Positions 33,518 through 45,760 of a stretch of DNA of 64,000 nucleotides are shown here, piece after piece. Each line of letters begins with the position of its first letter. Positions within the stretch are counted from its first letter, which is position 1. The notes beneath the pieces were generated by a model, which was not told where the DNA came from, ran no database searches, and saw nothing but the letters and a program-made list of their open reading frames with translations. Position numbers and translations under genes: made by a program. Source of the DNA: Polytrichum commune (Eukaryota > Streptophyta > Polytrichopsida > Polytrichales > Polytrichaceae); NCBI GenBank assembly GCA_950295325.1, contig OX485806.1:31622001-31686000 (forward strand). The letters run 5' to 3'.

Positions 33518-34702
33518 GGCGGACATTAAACACCCCCCCTCACGAACTTTCAGGAGGTGTCAGATCCAGGCTGGAGCAGCTAGTGTTGCATTTTTTATTC
33601 TAGTGGTCAGAGGGGGTATTATAAAACGTTCTGAAAGTATTAGAATTTTTTATTTAATTTTTTTTTTGAAAATCATCGAAGACATCAATCCGTGAGGTCC
33701 TTTATGACAAATCATTATTGAAAATATTCCCCTCTTCTAAGATTAGTTTTTCAAGCTCTTCTCCGCCCAAGTACTGATCCAAGAATGAAGATATTGTGAA
33801 TGCAAACCATCATTCACAACTTCTCTGGTGTGCCATGTGGTGCGTTATGTATTTCTAGTGTTTGTCAGTTCATGTGGCAACACTCAAGACTCAGACATTG
33901 CCATTGAGTTTGAATGTACTTATAGCTATATGGTAATATGAAACAAATGGCGAAGTTGAGCGTGTTTAAATTTGCTCTATTGACTTGGATTGATTGTAGT
34001 TGTGAATTTATAATTAAAACAATAAAAAATGCCTCAAAATTTGCCGAGTATTTTAAAATGTGTATTTTGAAATAAATCAAAAATTAAATGCACCATTAGG
34101 AGCAGCCCTCCGGAGTTTTTTTTTTGAAATTTCTAACCCGACCGAAAACTGATGCCTGCCCTGCCCAACTTCGAAAAAACCATTGCTCTTGCATTCTTGA
34201 AGGCCACTTATTCACAAATCCCATATTGAGTGCACTTCACCCTCAAGGTCCAAACTCTAATCTATATGTTCACGTCCATTGGGTAAATAAGCAACTGGCT
34301 AAGATTTCAATTTCAAAGTGAAACCGTCAATAAAGCATGTAATTAACTTGGAAGTCAAAATATTACTAAACCCTCATTAGCATTGAGGTTATAATTTTTG
34401 TGACTTAGGGTCATTGTCATTCTAAAATGGAACTAAAAATCATTGTTTTATGTTTCGTATGTTAAATATCATAAAATGTAATTATTATAATTAACCACAA
34501 TTTATTAAAATTAATTCCAAGAAGTACATTTTATAAATAATTAGGCTTGATTAGGCTCATAGTCGGGCCGGGCGGGCAACAATTTTCGGTCAGGTTACAA
34601 ATTTCAATAAAATCTCTGGAGGGCTACCCCTAGCTCAGATCTGACACCCCTTGAAAGTTCGGGGGGGGGGGGGGGGGAGGGGGGTTTTGTTAAATGTCCA
34701 CC
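33518..34702. mobile_element. Mutator-like foldback element hosting a nested insertion
   Basis: With the nested element removed, the ends are inverted copies for about 120 bp. On the left are GGACATTAAACACCCCCCC, GAACTTTCAGGAGGTGTCAG, GCAGCCCTCCGGAG and CCGACCGAAAACTG; the right end, read inwards, has GGACATTTAACA, GAACTTTCAAGGGGTGTCAG, GTAGCCCTCCAGAG and CTGACCGAAAATTG. A 17-G run sits in the right arm. Flanks are CCAATGTAA (33509-33517) and CAAATGTAA (34703-34711), a 9-bp duplication with one mismatch, as for Mutator-like elements. It is non-coding. Confidence 0.7.
33581..34098. mobile_element. hAT-like MITE nested in the foldback element
   Basis: The ends are TAGTGTTGCATTT on the left and, read inwards, TAATGGTGCATTT on the right. 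The perfect 8-bp direct repeat GGAGCAGC flanks it at 33573-33580 and 34099-34106. Removing it restores continuity of the surrounding inverted repeat, which independently confirms the boundaries. Length is 518 bp with no coding capacity. Confidence 0.85.
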
Positions 34703-34711
34703 CAAATGTAA

Positions 34712-34856
34712 GCACTAAATGCACAATGCAAGGATCAATGCAATGTTCACAAACCCTCATGTTTGATAACACCTCCTACATGCCTTAATCGCACGGAGAC
34801 ACAGCTCGAGGCACAACTATTCCCACATGGACTGTACTCAGGCCTCGTTGCCGTGC

Positions 34857-34888
<32 letters not shown>

Positions 34889-34991
34889 CTTCATCTCACA
34901 CCACCGAGGGTTGGGTGTTCTTTCCAACCACATTGCGCTTTGTCCACTTCACGGTCATGGGAGATGGCCCCTTTCCGCAGACTGCGTCATC
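34712..34991. other. Spacer with (TA)n microsatellite
   Basis: A (TA)n tract occupies 34857-34885. Nothing else is recognised. Confidence 0.6.
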
Positions 34992-35582
34992 CAAATATTT
35001 CAAACCTTGGACAACTGTCAAAATAACTATAGTTAACTAGATTTTTTCAACACATTTCAGGGAACAACTGCAGTTGATTAGAAAAAATTCAAACCAATTT
35101 GAAGAACAACTACAATTAACTAGGAAAATTTAAAACCAGATTCAAGAGCAACTATAGTTAACTAGAAAAAATCCAAGTATTATTACATATTCAAAGAAGT
35201 TTGTCTCTCAATTTGCTTTAGTTAAGGGTCTTCAATATGCTCGGGCCATTGAGGATCATCAAGAAACGTCTTTATACGATCACTCATAGTGTTGGGCTCC
35301 GGAACAACCTCAATGGTCGCCAACAACACAAAGAACACACTAGTGACACTACAACACTACAACATAACTCCGTGAACAAGTTGCGCTCAACTTTAATTAA
35401 CTAGATGTTCAGTTGACTAGATATAACTATAGTTAACTACATTTTTTGGCATACCATATTTTAAAACAACTATGATTAAATACATTTTTTGGCAGGTCAA
35501 ATCGCAAACAACTATAGTTACGAAGGCATCTAGTCAACTAATAGTTGAATTAGTTGGTTAGTTGTCCAAGGCCTGAAATATT
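34992..35582. mobile_element. Foldback/MITE-like element with internal CTATAGTTAACTAG repeats
   Basis: The terminal segments AAATATTTCAAACCTTGGAC (from about 34993) and GTCCAAGGCCTGAAATATTT (ending at about 35583) are inverted copies. TCATC flanks both sides (34987-34991 and 35583-35587), a possible 5-bp duplication. The interior contains several copies of AACTATAGTTAACTAGA, itself partly palindromic, spaced about 45-50 bp apart at 35022-35172 and less regularly to about 35515. It is non-coding. Confidence 0.55.
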
Positions 35583-36229
35583 TCATCAACCCATCTTTTG
35601 GCCAAAAAAAACCGGATTTGCACACGCTTGCACACCTTCTTGGTGCAACATAGCCTGTAAATTGAATCGTATCCTCATGATCGGCCTAGTCACCCCTTAC
35701 GGCGATGCCCCCTCTATGGGTTTCAGTCCCGTTTGTGGGTGTAGCACACAACAAAGAGTTCCCTCTGGAAGACATTCTTGTAACCAAATCAGCAGCACCG
35801 GTTCCCATGAAAAAACTAACGCAACGAGTAGTGAAGTCGTGACCGATCAATGCCAAACTACTGTAAGAGCATCCCCACCAGACCGGGCATGGGGCATGCC
35901 AACGCCAAAAATGGGGCATCCTGGGTTCTTAGGTGACGGTACCAACATAAATTCAGCCCCACCAGTGAAATGTGTGCCATGTTGAATGTCCTTACCGTTG
36001 ATTAATGCCAGATATTCCAACTGAATATATTGTTCATTATACAGACCAACATGGAGACATGCACAGTGAAGAAGGCGAACATAATGAAGAGGAGCATAAG
36101 AAGAGTTCCAGCAAAAAAGTAATCCAATAGACACCTTACAGCAAGATAGTTTGAGCTGTTTAAAGCTTCTCTCTCTGGTAAGGATGGACCCTGTCATTGT
36201 GGAAATTGATCGCAAGCGCAATCTTATTG
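35583..36229. other. Non-genic spacer
   Basis: An open frame runs through 35554-35985, but its composition is not protein-like and it starts inside the foldback element. AGAGCATCCCCACCAGACC at about 35867 resembles termini of plant Tourist/Harbinger MITEs, but no opposite end was found. Confidence 0.35.
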
Positions 36230-36717
36230 CAGTGATCGGGGAGATTTTAGGGCGTAATCGGTTGAGATCCTAGTGTTTGCAAGTCCAACCGGTTACATGT
36301 TCACATCCTCTGGTGTTCCTTTAGTAAATTGGGGTATATTCTTCCATAAATTCCTCAAAACGACCGGTAATTTTCCTGCAGTCTTGAACTTGAACCGGTT
36401 ATTTCTCAAACTCAACCGGTTCATCTGTAATTAACTGCCGGTTCTCCCCGGTCATTGATCTTATTGTTCTCACCGAACGAGGTGTGCACACCTATGATCG
36501 GAGAACCGGCAGTTAGTTACAGATGAACTGGTTGAGTTTGAAAAATAACCGGTTCAAGTTCAAGACTGCACGAAAATTACTGGTCGTTTTTAGGAATCTA
36601 TAGAAGAATATATCCCAATTTAATAAAGGAAAACCGGAGGATGTCAACATGTAACCGGTTGGACTTGCAAACACTAGGATCTCAACCGATTACGCTCTAA
36701 AATCTCCCCGATCACTG
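36230..36717. mobile_element. Foldback element with CCGGTT-rich arms
   Basis: The left arm (from CAGTGATCGGGGAGATTTTA) and right arm (ending in TAAAATCTCCCCGATCACTG) are reverse complements over about 220 bp, with a loop of about 40 bp around 36455-36495. The arms carry repeated CAACCGGTT, AACCGGTTA and CTGCCGGTTCTCC motifs. Fragments of the same family lie at about 49165-49250, 58025-58185 and 58550-58605. No clear target duplication is seen. A transcript across it would be a long, nearly perfect hairpin. Confidence 0.75.
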
Positions 36718-38817
36718 GTGCACACAATTTGTGTAAACATATCAGCTACAAATTGTGTGTACCCCTCGTCGGCCTAAAGAAGTAGCAGCACTTGCAGTCA
36801 TTCTCACTTATAAAATGTAGGAATGAAATTTCTTCGAATTTGCAGCCTAATATCCCCTTTGATACTCTTAGCAGCTCCAAACTAAGTTCTAACGATGGTG
36901 GCCGCGACAAGTGGCCACCCCGGGCGACCAAGTAATATTTTAACATTATGATCTCTTTTTGTGGTCATTGGAATCCATAATACATAATTGTGGACTCTGG
37001 TTGCAATACTTAACCAATATTGAAGTCAAAGAAATGATTTAAATTAAAATTAGTTAGAATTTGTGAGCCTTCACCTTCCACCAACGTGGGTTTTTGGCCC
37101 AAGTGGGCTTGTTTACATAAGGGAGATGTATTATTTTTTCTCTAGTGTGTACATTTAAAAGGGTTATTAAAGATTTTGAAATTAAGGTAGATGTACAAAG
37201 GGGACCCTAATGTTTAGAGAATGAAAGTTCACAATAGATGTGTCACTTTCCTCCAATTCACATTTTCATACATTATCATCATATGGTAATAGTCTTCAAT
37301 GACTACCATGTCCATTCTTTTAGGGTTTGCATTTGGGTTTTCAGGGTTTCCAACATGGAGGCTCTTAGAGCGCTCATAAGCTTCTTTGTTTGCTCTCTAA
37401 ATTATGGCTAAATTATTGTGGTAGACTTGTCTTGTGTGTTTGATGCATTTATCGAGTTACGTGTTATGAATGAAATTATAATGTTCAATAACTTTCTCAT
37501 TGGAAAGTGAAAGTAGAATGTATATGTAAGAAACGCATGTTGAATTCATGCTTTTATATTTTCTAAATGTAGTGGAGGCATTTATCACAATAAATTGTAA
37601 ACCTTAGTATAAATACACGAGTCCATTTTCTAGCATGCTATGAAGTGGATTGAGGTTGTTTTCTTGGTCCTCATGTCAATATATTATCAACATTCTTCTA
37701 AGCTTGGATTATTTTTTCTTTCTATAGTGATGGTAGGTCTATTGATGTGATCAATGCTAGTGTTTTTTTTGGATTGCTCAGGTCAGAGTTATGCTTGGCT
37801 ATCCATAAAGTCCATTCCTCAACTTAAACTTGGACTTGGAAACATCAAAGAAGCATGTCCTCTTGAAACATATTTGACAATATTGTTTCCAAACTTTAAT
37901 TCCTTTGCTACTTTAAGTTTTCACTCTTCAGTGCATTGCAATCTTCAATTATTTTCATGCAATCATCATGAACGGTAGGATCTGTTGCCCAAACTCAAAG
38001 TTTTTCATAATGATGTTTCTTCGTTCAAAGTCCAAATTGAAATTTGTTTTCAAAAAGAAAAGTGCAAAGTCTGAGGTGGACATGGAGGTCTTGGAAGTTT
38101 CTTTTACTCCCACATCAACAACCATACAACTCATAAAATGATAAAGTGCCACATAGAGGTAGTAGAGAGAAAACATATGAATCATTACAAATCCTAATGC
38201 ATGCCTTAGCAACTCTTGGATCAAATGGCTTTGATGCTTACGCATGTAGATGTTGGTATTTCTAATACCCTATCATTTCTCAAACCTACTTGAATTCTAT
38301 AAAAAAAAAATGTAAATCATGCTCAACACTTGGAATGTGCTTGCATTTTTTTGAAGAATTGAATATTGAATTCAACAACAATATTTAAATCCATCTCCAC
38401 TTGTGTTATTATAAAAAGAGATTTTTATTATTTTTGAAAATTAACACGGGTATAGGATACTAGTGGGTGTAGTTCCAAATATTTGCTGAAATTTGTGTGA
38501 GGCCCACCTCCAAGAATCAAAGTCAAGAGCCTTAGACAACTGGTATGGCCTTTGGATGAGAGTTAAGGGCCCTCACATTTACATGGTCACGGCCCTTGAT
38601 TTGTGTGTGAAGCTCCCTAAGGCCCCACTTAAGGTACCAAAGAAGAAGAAAAGAACTTAGAAATTGACCTAAAAATGTGAAAATATCATATGGGGCGAAG
38701 TTGAGGGTTTATGCATAAACTCCACATAAGCTATGATATTTCGCGAACAAAGTCTATGAAGTGAGGTTTTTCCTTGTGGCCATGGCCTGAGGAGAAAGAA
38801 CAGACAGGGCAGCGGCT
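36718..38817. other. Upstream region of the acidic-protein gene
   Basis: No gene is seen in 36,718-38,500. A piece of a Harbinger-like MITE (see 53774-54272) lies at about 38535-38615, marked by TTTACATGGTCACGGCCCTT and GTGTGTGAAGCTCCC. The last 200 bp would contain the promoter and leader of the downstream gene; a two-codon upstream frame (ATGGCCTGA at about 38782) precedes the chosen start. Confidence 0.4.
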
Positions 38818-40409
38818 ATGGCGCCCCCGTCCGCATCCACACAACCACCTCCACCGCCAATTCCCGTCTCATTCGAACCACCTGCCGGTGAGAATGCTTC
38901 ATAAACGTCTTGTCCGAAAAGTATAAATTCAGATTTTTTTGGGGAGGGGAGCTGGGGTGGGGCGGGGTGCGTTTTTGGTGGCTTCTGCACAATTTGGTGT
39001 CACCTTTTTCGCCTCTGCAATTCAGAGCGTGGATTTCACGGATCGCAGGTTCGATCGGTTTAAGTTAGGTATCGTAGGGGTTATGTTAGTCCAAAAGAAA
39101 TATTTATGCTGCCGATGATGTCCATCGATGTGTGGATCTCGTATCCTGCTCGTCTTGTTTGATTGTAAGAGTGTATAGTCATGCCTATCATTTAGGGTTT
39201 CTGATTGCTTGGCCAGATTGTCATTCTTGATGCGATACTTTTGGCATGAGTGTCTTAGAGATGCATTTTTAGAAAACTAATCGTAGTTGGAGTGTAATTG
39301 GATTTGTTGCAAAGTGCTTGAGAAAGTGAATGTGAGGTGTGTTGTTAGCCTCGGTGATGTATTCTCTTGTCATGGGCACTTCTTCTCTTTTCTTTTCAAG
39401 TATTCAAAATTTGTGCCCCCCCCCATATGGTGTTAATAGTTAAACCTAGAATGGTGATATGTTTTGAGCAAATAGTCGAATCGATTTTGTAATACACGTC
39501 TGTTTGATGTCCATTCTTAACTACAATCCTTGACATATACGCACTCAAATACAGGTGTACGATTAAGAAGAGTGACCATATAAGGCCCACATAGGTTCCT
39601 TAAGTAAGCACTTTAGATCATGATTTGATCACGCCTTTGAGTGCTTTGTGTTGTTCTTATGTAGGCTAATGAGTAGAATCTTCAATGAAGGATCTGTGAC
39701 ATTGTTGGTTTGGATGTCTCAGATATGCAGGAAAATCAAGTTGAAGCTAATGGGAGTTCGAACGGAGGCTACTTACATTTGTCTGAAAATGCAATTGCTA
39801 CTGAGGACGAGAGCTTGGGATACACTCCTGTGGCCAATGGGGTTGAGAATGTAGAAGAGATTCAACCACCAAATGAACCCGAGCAGATAGAGGTGGTCAG
39901 ACCCAGGTCTGCAGGGACAGTGGTGAATGTGAATGGAGTGGAGGTGACAGTCTTTGGAAACATTGAAGCTCTTGAGTTTCTGAATCTTGGGAGCGAGGGA
40001 TCACCACCCCAGATAGATGTGGATGCTGTGGATTCAGAGGAGGAGGAGGAGGAAACAAGGCAAAGAATTGAAGCAGAGAGGGTGATTCGCGAAGCCAATG
40101 AAGCATACTTAGCTCAAAGGAACACTCCCTTACCTCCTGAGCAATGTCAAACAATCAGGAATGCCATGCGAGGCATCACATTAGGCTTCCAACCAGAGTG
40201 GGCTGGATCAGTCCCAGAGCAAGAATGGATGAGCAGGCTCTTGCAAAGTGGAGGAAGTGCAGGAAAAGTAAGTTCACCTTCTCAGCAATTCCTCATTCTT
40301 TTGTGTTGAATCTCTGTGTTCAATAACATCTACAAAATCATGTATACTTGATTACGGTTCTCAGGATATGCTGTATAGAACTCGCGATGGTGCAGTCCTC
40401 AATCTTTAG
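38818..40409 (+). CDS. Small acidic protein, possibly MEA1-like (three exons)
   Basis: Function unknown. Exons: 38818-38887, 39723-40267, 40365-40409, with introns bounded by CCG|GTGAGA to CTCAG|AT, and AAAA|GTAAGT to CTCAG|GAT; phases agree throughout (219 residues). The start is the first ATG giving a Pro-rich head (MAPPSASTQPPPPPIP) that joins in frame to DMQENQVEANG. The middle is acidic with a run of Glu (DAVDSEEEEEE). Towards the end come an amphipathic helix (RQRIEAERVIREANEAYLAQ) and the segment IRNAMRGITLGFQPEWAG, then VPEQEWMSRLL. The WA..VPE.EW ending reminds me of the male-enhanced-antigen-1/mal d 1-associated family of small eukaryotic proteins, but I hold this loosely. No signal peptide or membrane segment. 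It is convergent with the pectin methylesterase gene. Confidence 0.75.
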
Positions 40410-41450
40410 AAACCAGCCTCTCCTTGTGGCCTGAATCGCTTCACAACACTGCATGTTACCAGCTGTGGTACAAATAAAGACCCAGACTTCATTACCCTAT
40501 ACATATAGGGAAGAATTTCTATCACAAAACATTATAGCACAGTTTACCAAATTAGAGGTCTTATATTCAACCAACCTTATCTCCCATGAGGCTTTTGTGG
40601 AATACACTAGTTTGTGACTTGCAATTTTTACCGATCTTTGAAAATGATTTAAAATACTGTCAGGATCATAGAACCAGCTATTTGTTTATGGTGATTGCTC
40701 CACTTGTTGATGGAGTAATGAGCTTCAGTAGGTAGAATTCAGACAATCAAGCATGGAGTTATGTATCTAATACCTCATTTACTCTGAATGCCTACATGTA
40801 TGTGACTTGATTCTGAAGGTTTGACAAAACTGGCAATTTGATGTGCAGGACACCTGATTGGAGAACTTGAGCTCTTTCCTGTTACTCACTTGTAACACTT
40901 TTCTTCATTGAATTGCACCACTACATAGTTTCTTTATAGTGGTGAGAATTGCAACATTTGTAATTTGATTGGTACATGAATTTCAAGATATAACCTTGAT
41001 CCAAATCATACTTTCGGTTTCCTCTGCCATCTAGAACTACAGCTTTTTTACATCTCTTGGCGTGTGGGAGAGTGTGGATTGGTTTCCATTAAGCTCCTAT
41101 GTATCTTCCACAGCACTTGTGTATTGCATGTCAACCTTTATATTGTGCACTTTTGTTGTCAATGTGGGCCATACTTCAAATGTGTCAAAACTGCAATATC
41201 TAGTGAATTTCTCGCATGTTGCATAGGTCCTGCATTTTCTGTTATCCTGTTGGGCATTAACTGCTGACTGAAGTCAAAAACAGATCACCTGCATACATTG
41301 AGGGGTAACAACCTCAATTAGGATCACATCTTGCCAAGTCTTCAGATTGAAGATAAGTTTCCAAACCTTTGGACCTCATCTGTGCATGGTTGATACCCAT
41401 GGATAAGTCTTTCTTGCAGGGACTCCAGTTTTTCAGTTGACTAGGTCATC
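40410..41450. other. Convergent intergenic region
   Basis: This holds the 3' ends of two convergent genes. No further coding frame is supported. Confidence 0.5.
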
Positions 41451-44400
41451 TTATACTGATGTAAGCCATAATGATCCATCAATAAAAGAGATGTCCATAA
41501 AACTTGTCACCTCCTCGGCAGTCAGCTGCTTTTCCCAGGTCACCCGCTTGGTTAAATTTGCCCCTGGTCCTGTATTCCCGTACTCACCATAGAACACAGT
41601 CCTGCGGCCAATTTTTCACAGAAATTCTTGTAAATGTCAAGCAGGAGTTGGCGATTGGCAGTTTAGGGTGTAGAAGGATTGTGGTCCAGATGGGACCATT
41701 TTTTTCCAGTGGCTACAAGTTCATTGATGACAACAAGGATCCACAAAGGCTTACTGATTTTGACCCTTTTGGTTTTAAAGAAAAATGTTCACTCACTTCT
41801 CACTGGAAATCAATATTCTCCTCATGATGAGAAATCAAATAAACAGCAAGTCACAATTGAGATTTAGTATATGGAGGTGGAAGCTTGACAAACTCACGTT
41901 GTATTGGCATTATCTGCCAGCAGTCGACGATTTGACCTGCATTCCCAGGAACATAATCAATTTAGAAATCCATCTTTACTGTGCTGATGACATTATCAAA
42001 TTACTAAAAGCTCATGTGACAGCTCATTACTGCAATTTGGCAAGGGACTTACAGGTTTTCCAGCACTTCACAACAACCGGCGTACAAAGGTAAGCATGTT
42101 TCAGATGCATAGTGTGCATTTTCCTCCAGAGTTTATATAAGAGGAAAGTGGATTATTTGCGTCTTAAAAAACATGTCAATCTTCTCCAAACAGTTGAGCA
42201 TGGCAGTAGAAACAGGATTATATAAGGTAATAGACAACCAGCCAAACAGCAAGTACCTACATGGAGGTATTTTGGGGCCAGGTGCTCCAGCCAGCACCGT
42301 CGATGATGTCCTCCATGTATGTGTCTATGAAGACCACACGTGAGTACATGCCATATGCTCGTCCTAACAGATTGTTGCCAGTGCCTGTAATGGAGCCACC
42401 GACAAAGGAGAATCCTGTGGCTTGATCCTCGCTGGTCCGCCCTTGTGCTGTAAGACTTCCTCCAGTTGAAGTTGCAATTGATTGTATCTCGCAACTCTGC
42501 ACAAAAGTTTCTCTGTTAGTTTACTTTCAGTAAATTGAGGTTCAAGTCATTGATGCAAACTATGATGATCTCTGAAATTTGGCAAGCAAATTCCTATTCA
42601 GTACATTGAAAATCTGATTTGGTGTGCCATGTTTATTAGGCACTAAGTGTCCTGTGACACCCACTCTCGTTGCCACTCAGTGATTGCAAGACAATTAATG
42701 TGGGCCACACTTAAGCATATGTTTAGTATAGTAATCTGATATAAACCTAGAAGTAATTTGATAAGTAGACAAGGTAATAAGTGATGACATCTTATGATTA
42801 CATCATTTAACATGCTCTGGAGTAGCAAAGTTGAGTGCTTGTATTTGTTTCATGCTATTCAAATTGGTCTTGGAACATAGAGAAACATGTCAATTTCCTA
42901 TTCCATTTGCAATAAATTCACGGATGAATATGGACCTGGTAGAGAGATTGTCCATTGCCCCAGATGACATCAATGTTTCCTACAATGTGGCAATCAGAGA
43001 AGTAATGGCGACCCAGTTCGTCTAAAAGTGTGTCTTGTGAGCTGACAAAGCCGCACCCATAGAACGCTGCCATATCCCCCGCAATTCGCATGGCCACTGC
43101 TTGAGCTCCAATTTCTCCCGGACTAGCCTCTGGGGCTGAGTTCTGAATTTCATCACAGCCACAATATGCTTTGACAATATTCCAACTCAACACATTGATT
43201 GATAAGGTATGTTTTAATTATGTCATCACTCATCTTAATTGGATACCTATATTTATTTGGTATATATTGCAAGGTTTGTAGTTAAGAATGGATGTAAAAA
43301 AGACACCTGCAATGATGAGGTTTGACGACATGCTCAAATTATACCCACCATTCCAGGTTCAATTGTTAACACAAATTGGAATAGCCTATGCCAATTTGTG
43401 ATCACTTAAAGAGGAATAGAATCTTCACTTTTGACCACCTATAACTTTTGCATCTCAACTCTGATTTTGAAACTTGAAAAAACAATCTGTGAGTTGCAAA
43501 TGCTAATTGGATGAAACAATTCCTGGCAAGAACCTGGAAAGTGATGTTTCGGGCCGTGAAATATGCAGCATCAACAGAGATGGTGGCGCTGCTTGAAGTG
43601 GATCCGGTAACGTTGGCTGTGTCATTATGTGTGATTATTGTCATGAGCATTCCAGCCCCTTGAAGTGTGATGTGAGGCTTCGTGGCCGGAATTGTAAGTT
43701 TCTCCCTGCAACTCCACACTATCAATTAGTGCTTCTCTAGATTTTCAAAAGGCCATATGTGCAAGCAATCTCATATGTTGCATCAGCGCAAAAACGCATG
43801 TCAAATTGTACAGGACATCAAAATGAGGTTCTAAAAGTGCATGTGACATTGTGATTTAAGCAACTTTCATCACATGTGTGCAATCTATTTGCATGCTGTC
43901 CAAGAACTAGGAGATGGCAGGGAGCACTATCAATCAATACTGCTTGAGATTTTCTAAGACCAGATGAACCGATTCTAGATGTATCTGTGGACAAATCTAT
44001 GTCAAATTCTACAGGACACCAAATTATGAACTTCTCAAATCCCAAGTCAACCTATATTCTAAACCAAGAGCTGACACTGTTATGAAATCTGTCCAATCTG
44101 ATTTGCATTCTGACTGAGAACTAGGATCAGATGGCATGGAGAACTATCGGTCAATTCGGTTTTAAGATTGTCAAAGGCCAGCAGTGCAACCAGACCAAAT
44201 CATCTCACAACACCTGATGAATATCAACCAATCTTGAGACCTTGGACTTACGTGTAGGTGCCGGGCAGGAGTTCAATGGTGACAGGGCTGGAGTTATTTA
44301 CAGGGACGGCCTCTATAGCAGACTGAATAGTAGCGTACTCCCCATATCCGTAAGGGGTGACAATCATGTAAGTAGTGGTTGGGGAAGGTGCAGGGCGTGG

Positions 44401-45760
44401 ACTCACAGGGGCCGGTACAGGTGGTCGACTTACAGGGGCCGGTACAGGTGGTGGACTTACAGGTGCCGGCCCAGGTGGTCGACTTACAGACGCCGGTACA
44501 GGTGGTGGACTTACAGGTGCCGGCCCAGGTGGTCGACTTACAGACGCCGGTACAGGTGGTCGATTTACAGGAGCCGGTACAGGTGGTCGACTTAGAGGAG
44601 CCGGTACTGGTGGTGCACTTACAGGGGCCGGCACTGGTGGTGCACTTAAACTTACAGGTGCTGGCACTGGTGGTGCACTTAAACTTATAGGTGCTGGTAC
44701 TGGTGGTGCACTTAAACTTACAGGGCCCGGCACTGGTGGTGCACTTAAACTTATAGGGGCCGGCACTGGTGGTGCACTTAAACTTATAGGTGTTGGTACT
44801 GGTGGTGCACTTAAACTTACAGGGGCCGGCACTGGTGGTGCACTTAAACTTATAGGTGCCAGTAGTGGTGGTGCACTTAAACTTACAGGAGCAGGTGCAG
44901 GTGCAGGTGCAGGTCCAGGAGCAATTGCCGGACTTGATACAGGTGGGGCGCTTAGACTTACAGGAGTTGATACAGGTGGGTTAACAATATTACTTTGTTG
45001 GGGTGGAGGATTTTGGAAGGAGGTTCCAGGTTGACCTCCCGGGGCAGCAACACCTAAATAACAAGCAGGGGTCAGTCATGGGCAAAATAAGGTTCTCACA
45101 ATCTATAATAAAGTTCATAATAAAGCATGGAAGTGTTATAATAAGACAATCAAATACAAAAACAATCTATAATTAAGCATAATAAAATTAGGTTTTATTT
45201 TTTTATCAGGTTTTTGAGGACTCTTATTGTATCACGAGGCTCATGCAAAATGAATTTCTTTTGTTCGTCTCTTATTATCCATTGCCAACGGGAAGTACGG
45301 AGACCGACTACGTCAAGATAGCATTGGATTCATTTTCTCAAGTTCTTTGCAACAAGACCAGATTCATTGAGAGAATATGAATTCTGGAAGAGAAATAAGC
45401 ATAATAAGAAAAACAAAAAAAAAATGACGATTAGATTGGAATACGCATGTTGCTGGCCCAAGGCTGACCTGTACTAGGTGCAGACGGTGAACCAAGATTG
45501 GGCACTGCCCCTGGAGGTGGCCCTGGTAGAGGAGGCGGCGAGAAGGTGAAGGTGATGGGTGCAGGAGGAGGAGAGAAGAAATTTGGTATGTTGTCTGTGG
45601 GTGATGGAGGTGGAACGGCCGGTGGAGGAGTGGTGGGGAAGAAATTGCCAAACCCAAACTGCCCATGACATGATCCGATCAGCAAGCTAATGATCATCAA
45701 TGAAACTGTAAATCTGATTTGGCCAGTGATGATCTCTCGAACCACCACATCCTTCGCCAT
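41451..45760 (-). CDS. Pectin methylesterase with Pro-rich repeat linker (six exons)
   Basis: This is a cell-wall enzyme that removes methyl esters from homogalacturonan. Exons: 45760-45469, 45053-44252, 43705-43534, 43142-42936, 42496-42261, 41601-41451. All junctions are GT-AG with consistent phase, giving about 619 residues. The exon-1 donor could instead be at 45445 (same phase). The N-terminus has basic residues then a hydrophobic segment (FTVSLMIISLLIGSCHG), a signal peptide or anchor. About 260 residues rich in Pro follow, including about 12 copies of SLSAPPVPAPV. The catalytic domain starts near residue 325 with GTYTEK, QAVAMR, QDTL, DVIWG (D kept, F to V and F to W) and LGRAYG; the Gln, both Asp and the Arg expected for catalysis are present. 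The end FYGEYGNTGPGA...FIDGSLWL is typical. LGRA(W/Y)G places it with plant PMEs lacking an inhibitor prodomain. Confidence 0.9.
44395..44895 (-). repeat. Pro-rich coding minisatellite of the pectin methylesterase gene
   Basis: Tandem units of about 30-36 bp encode variants of SLSAPPVPAPV and SRPPVPAPV. The Ala-Pro, Ser-Pro and Val-Pro spacing suits arabinogalactan-type O-glycosylation after Pro hydroxylation. Frame is kept across all units, suggesting selection. On the opposite strand the repeat leaves long open frames, which I treat as shadows. Confidence 0.9.

Noticed and set aside
35554-35985. 143-codon plus-strand frame
   Set aside because: Starts within a foldback element, has no recognisable domain, and overlaps MITE-like sequence.
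42643-42828. Minus-strand frame within the esterase gene region
   Set aside because: Lies in an intron between two well-supported exons.
44375-45034. Plus-strand Gly/Thr-rich frame of 219 codons
   Set aside because: Antisense shadow of the Pro-rich repeat in the pectin methylesterase gene, whose exons join in frame on the minus strand.
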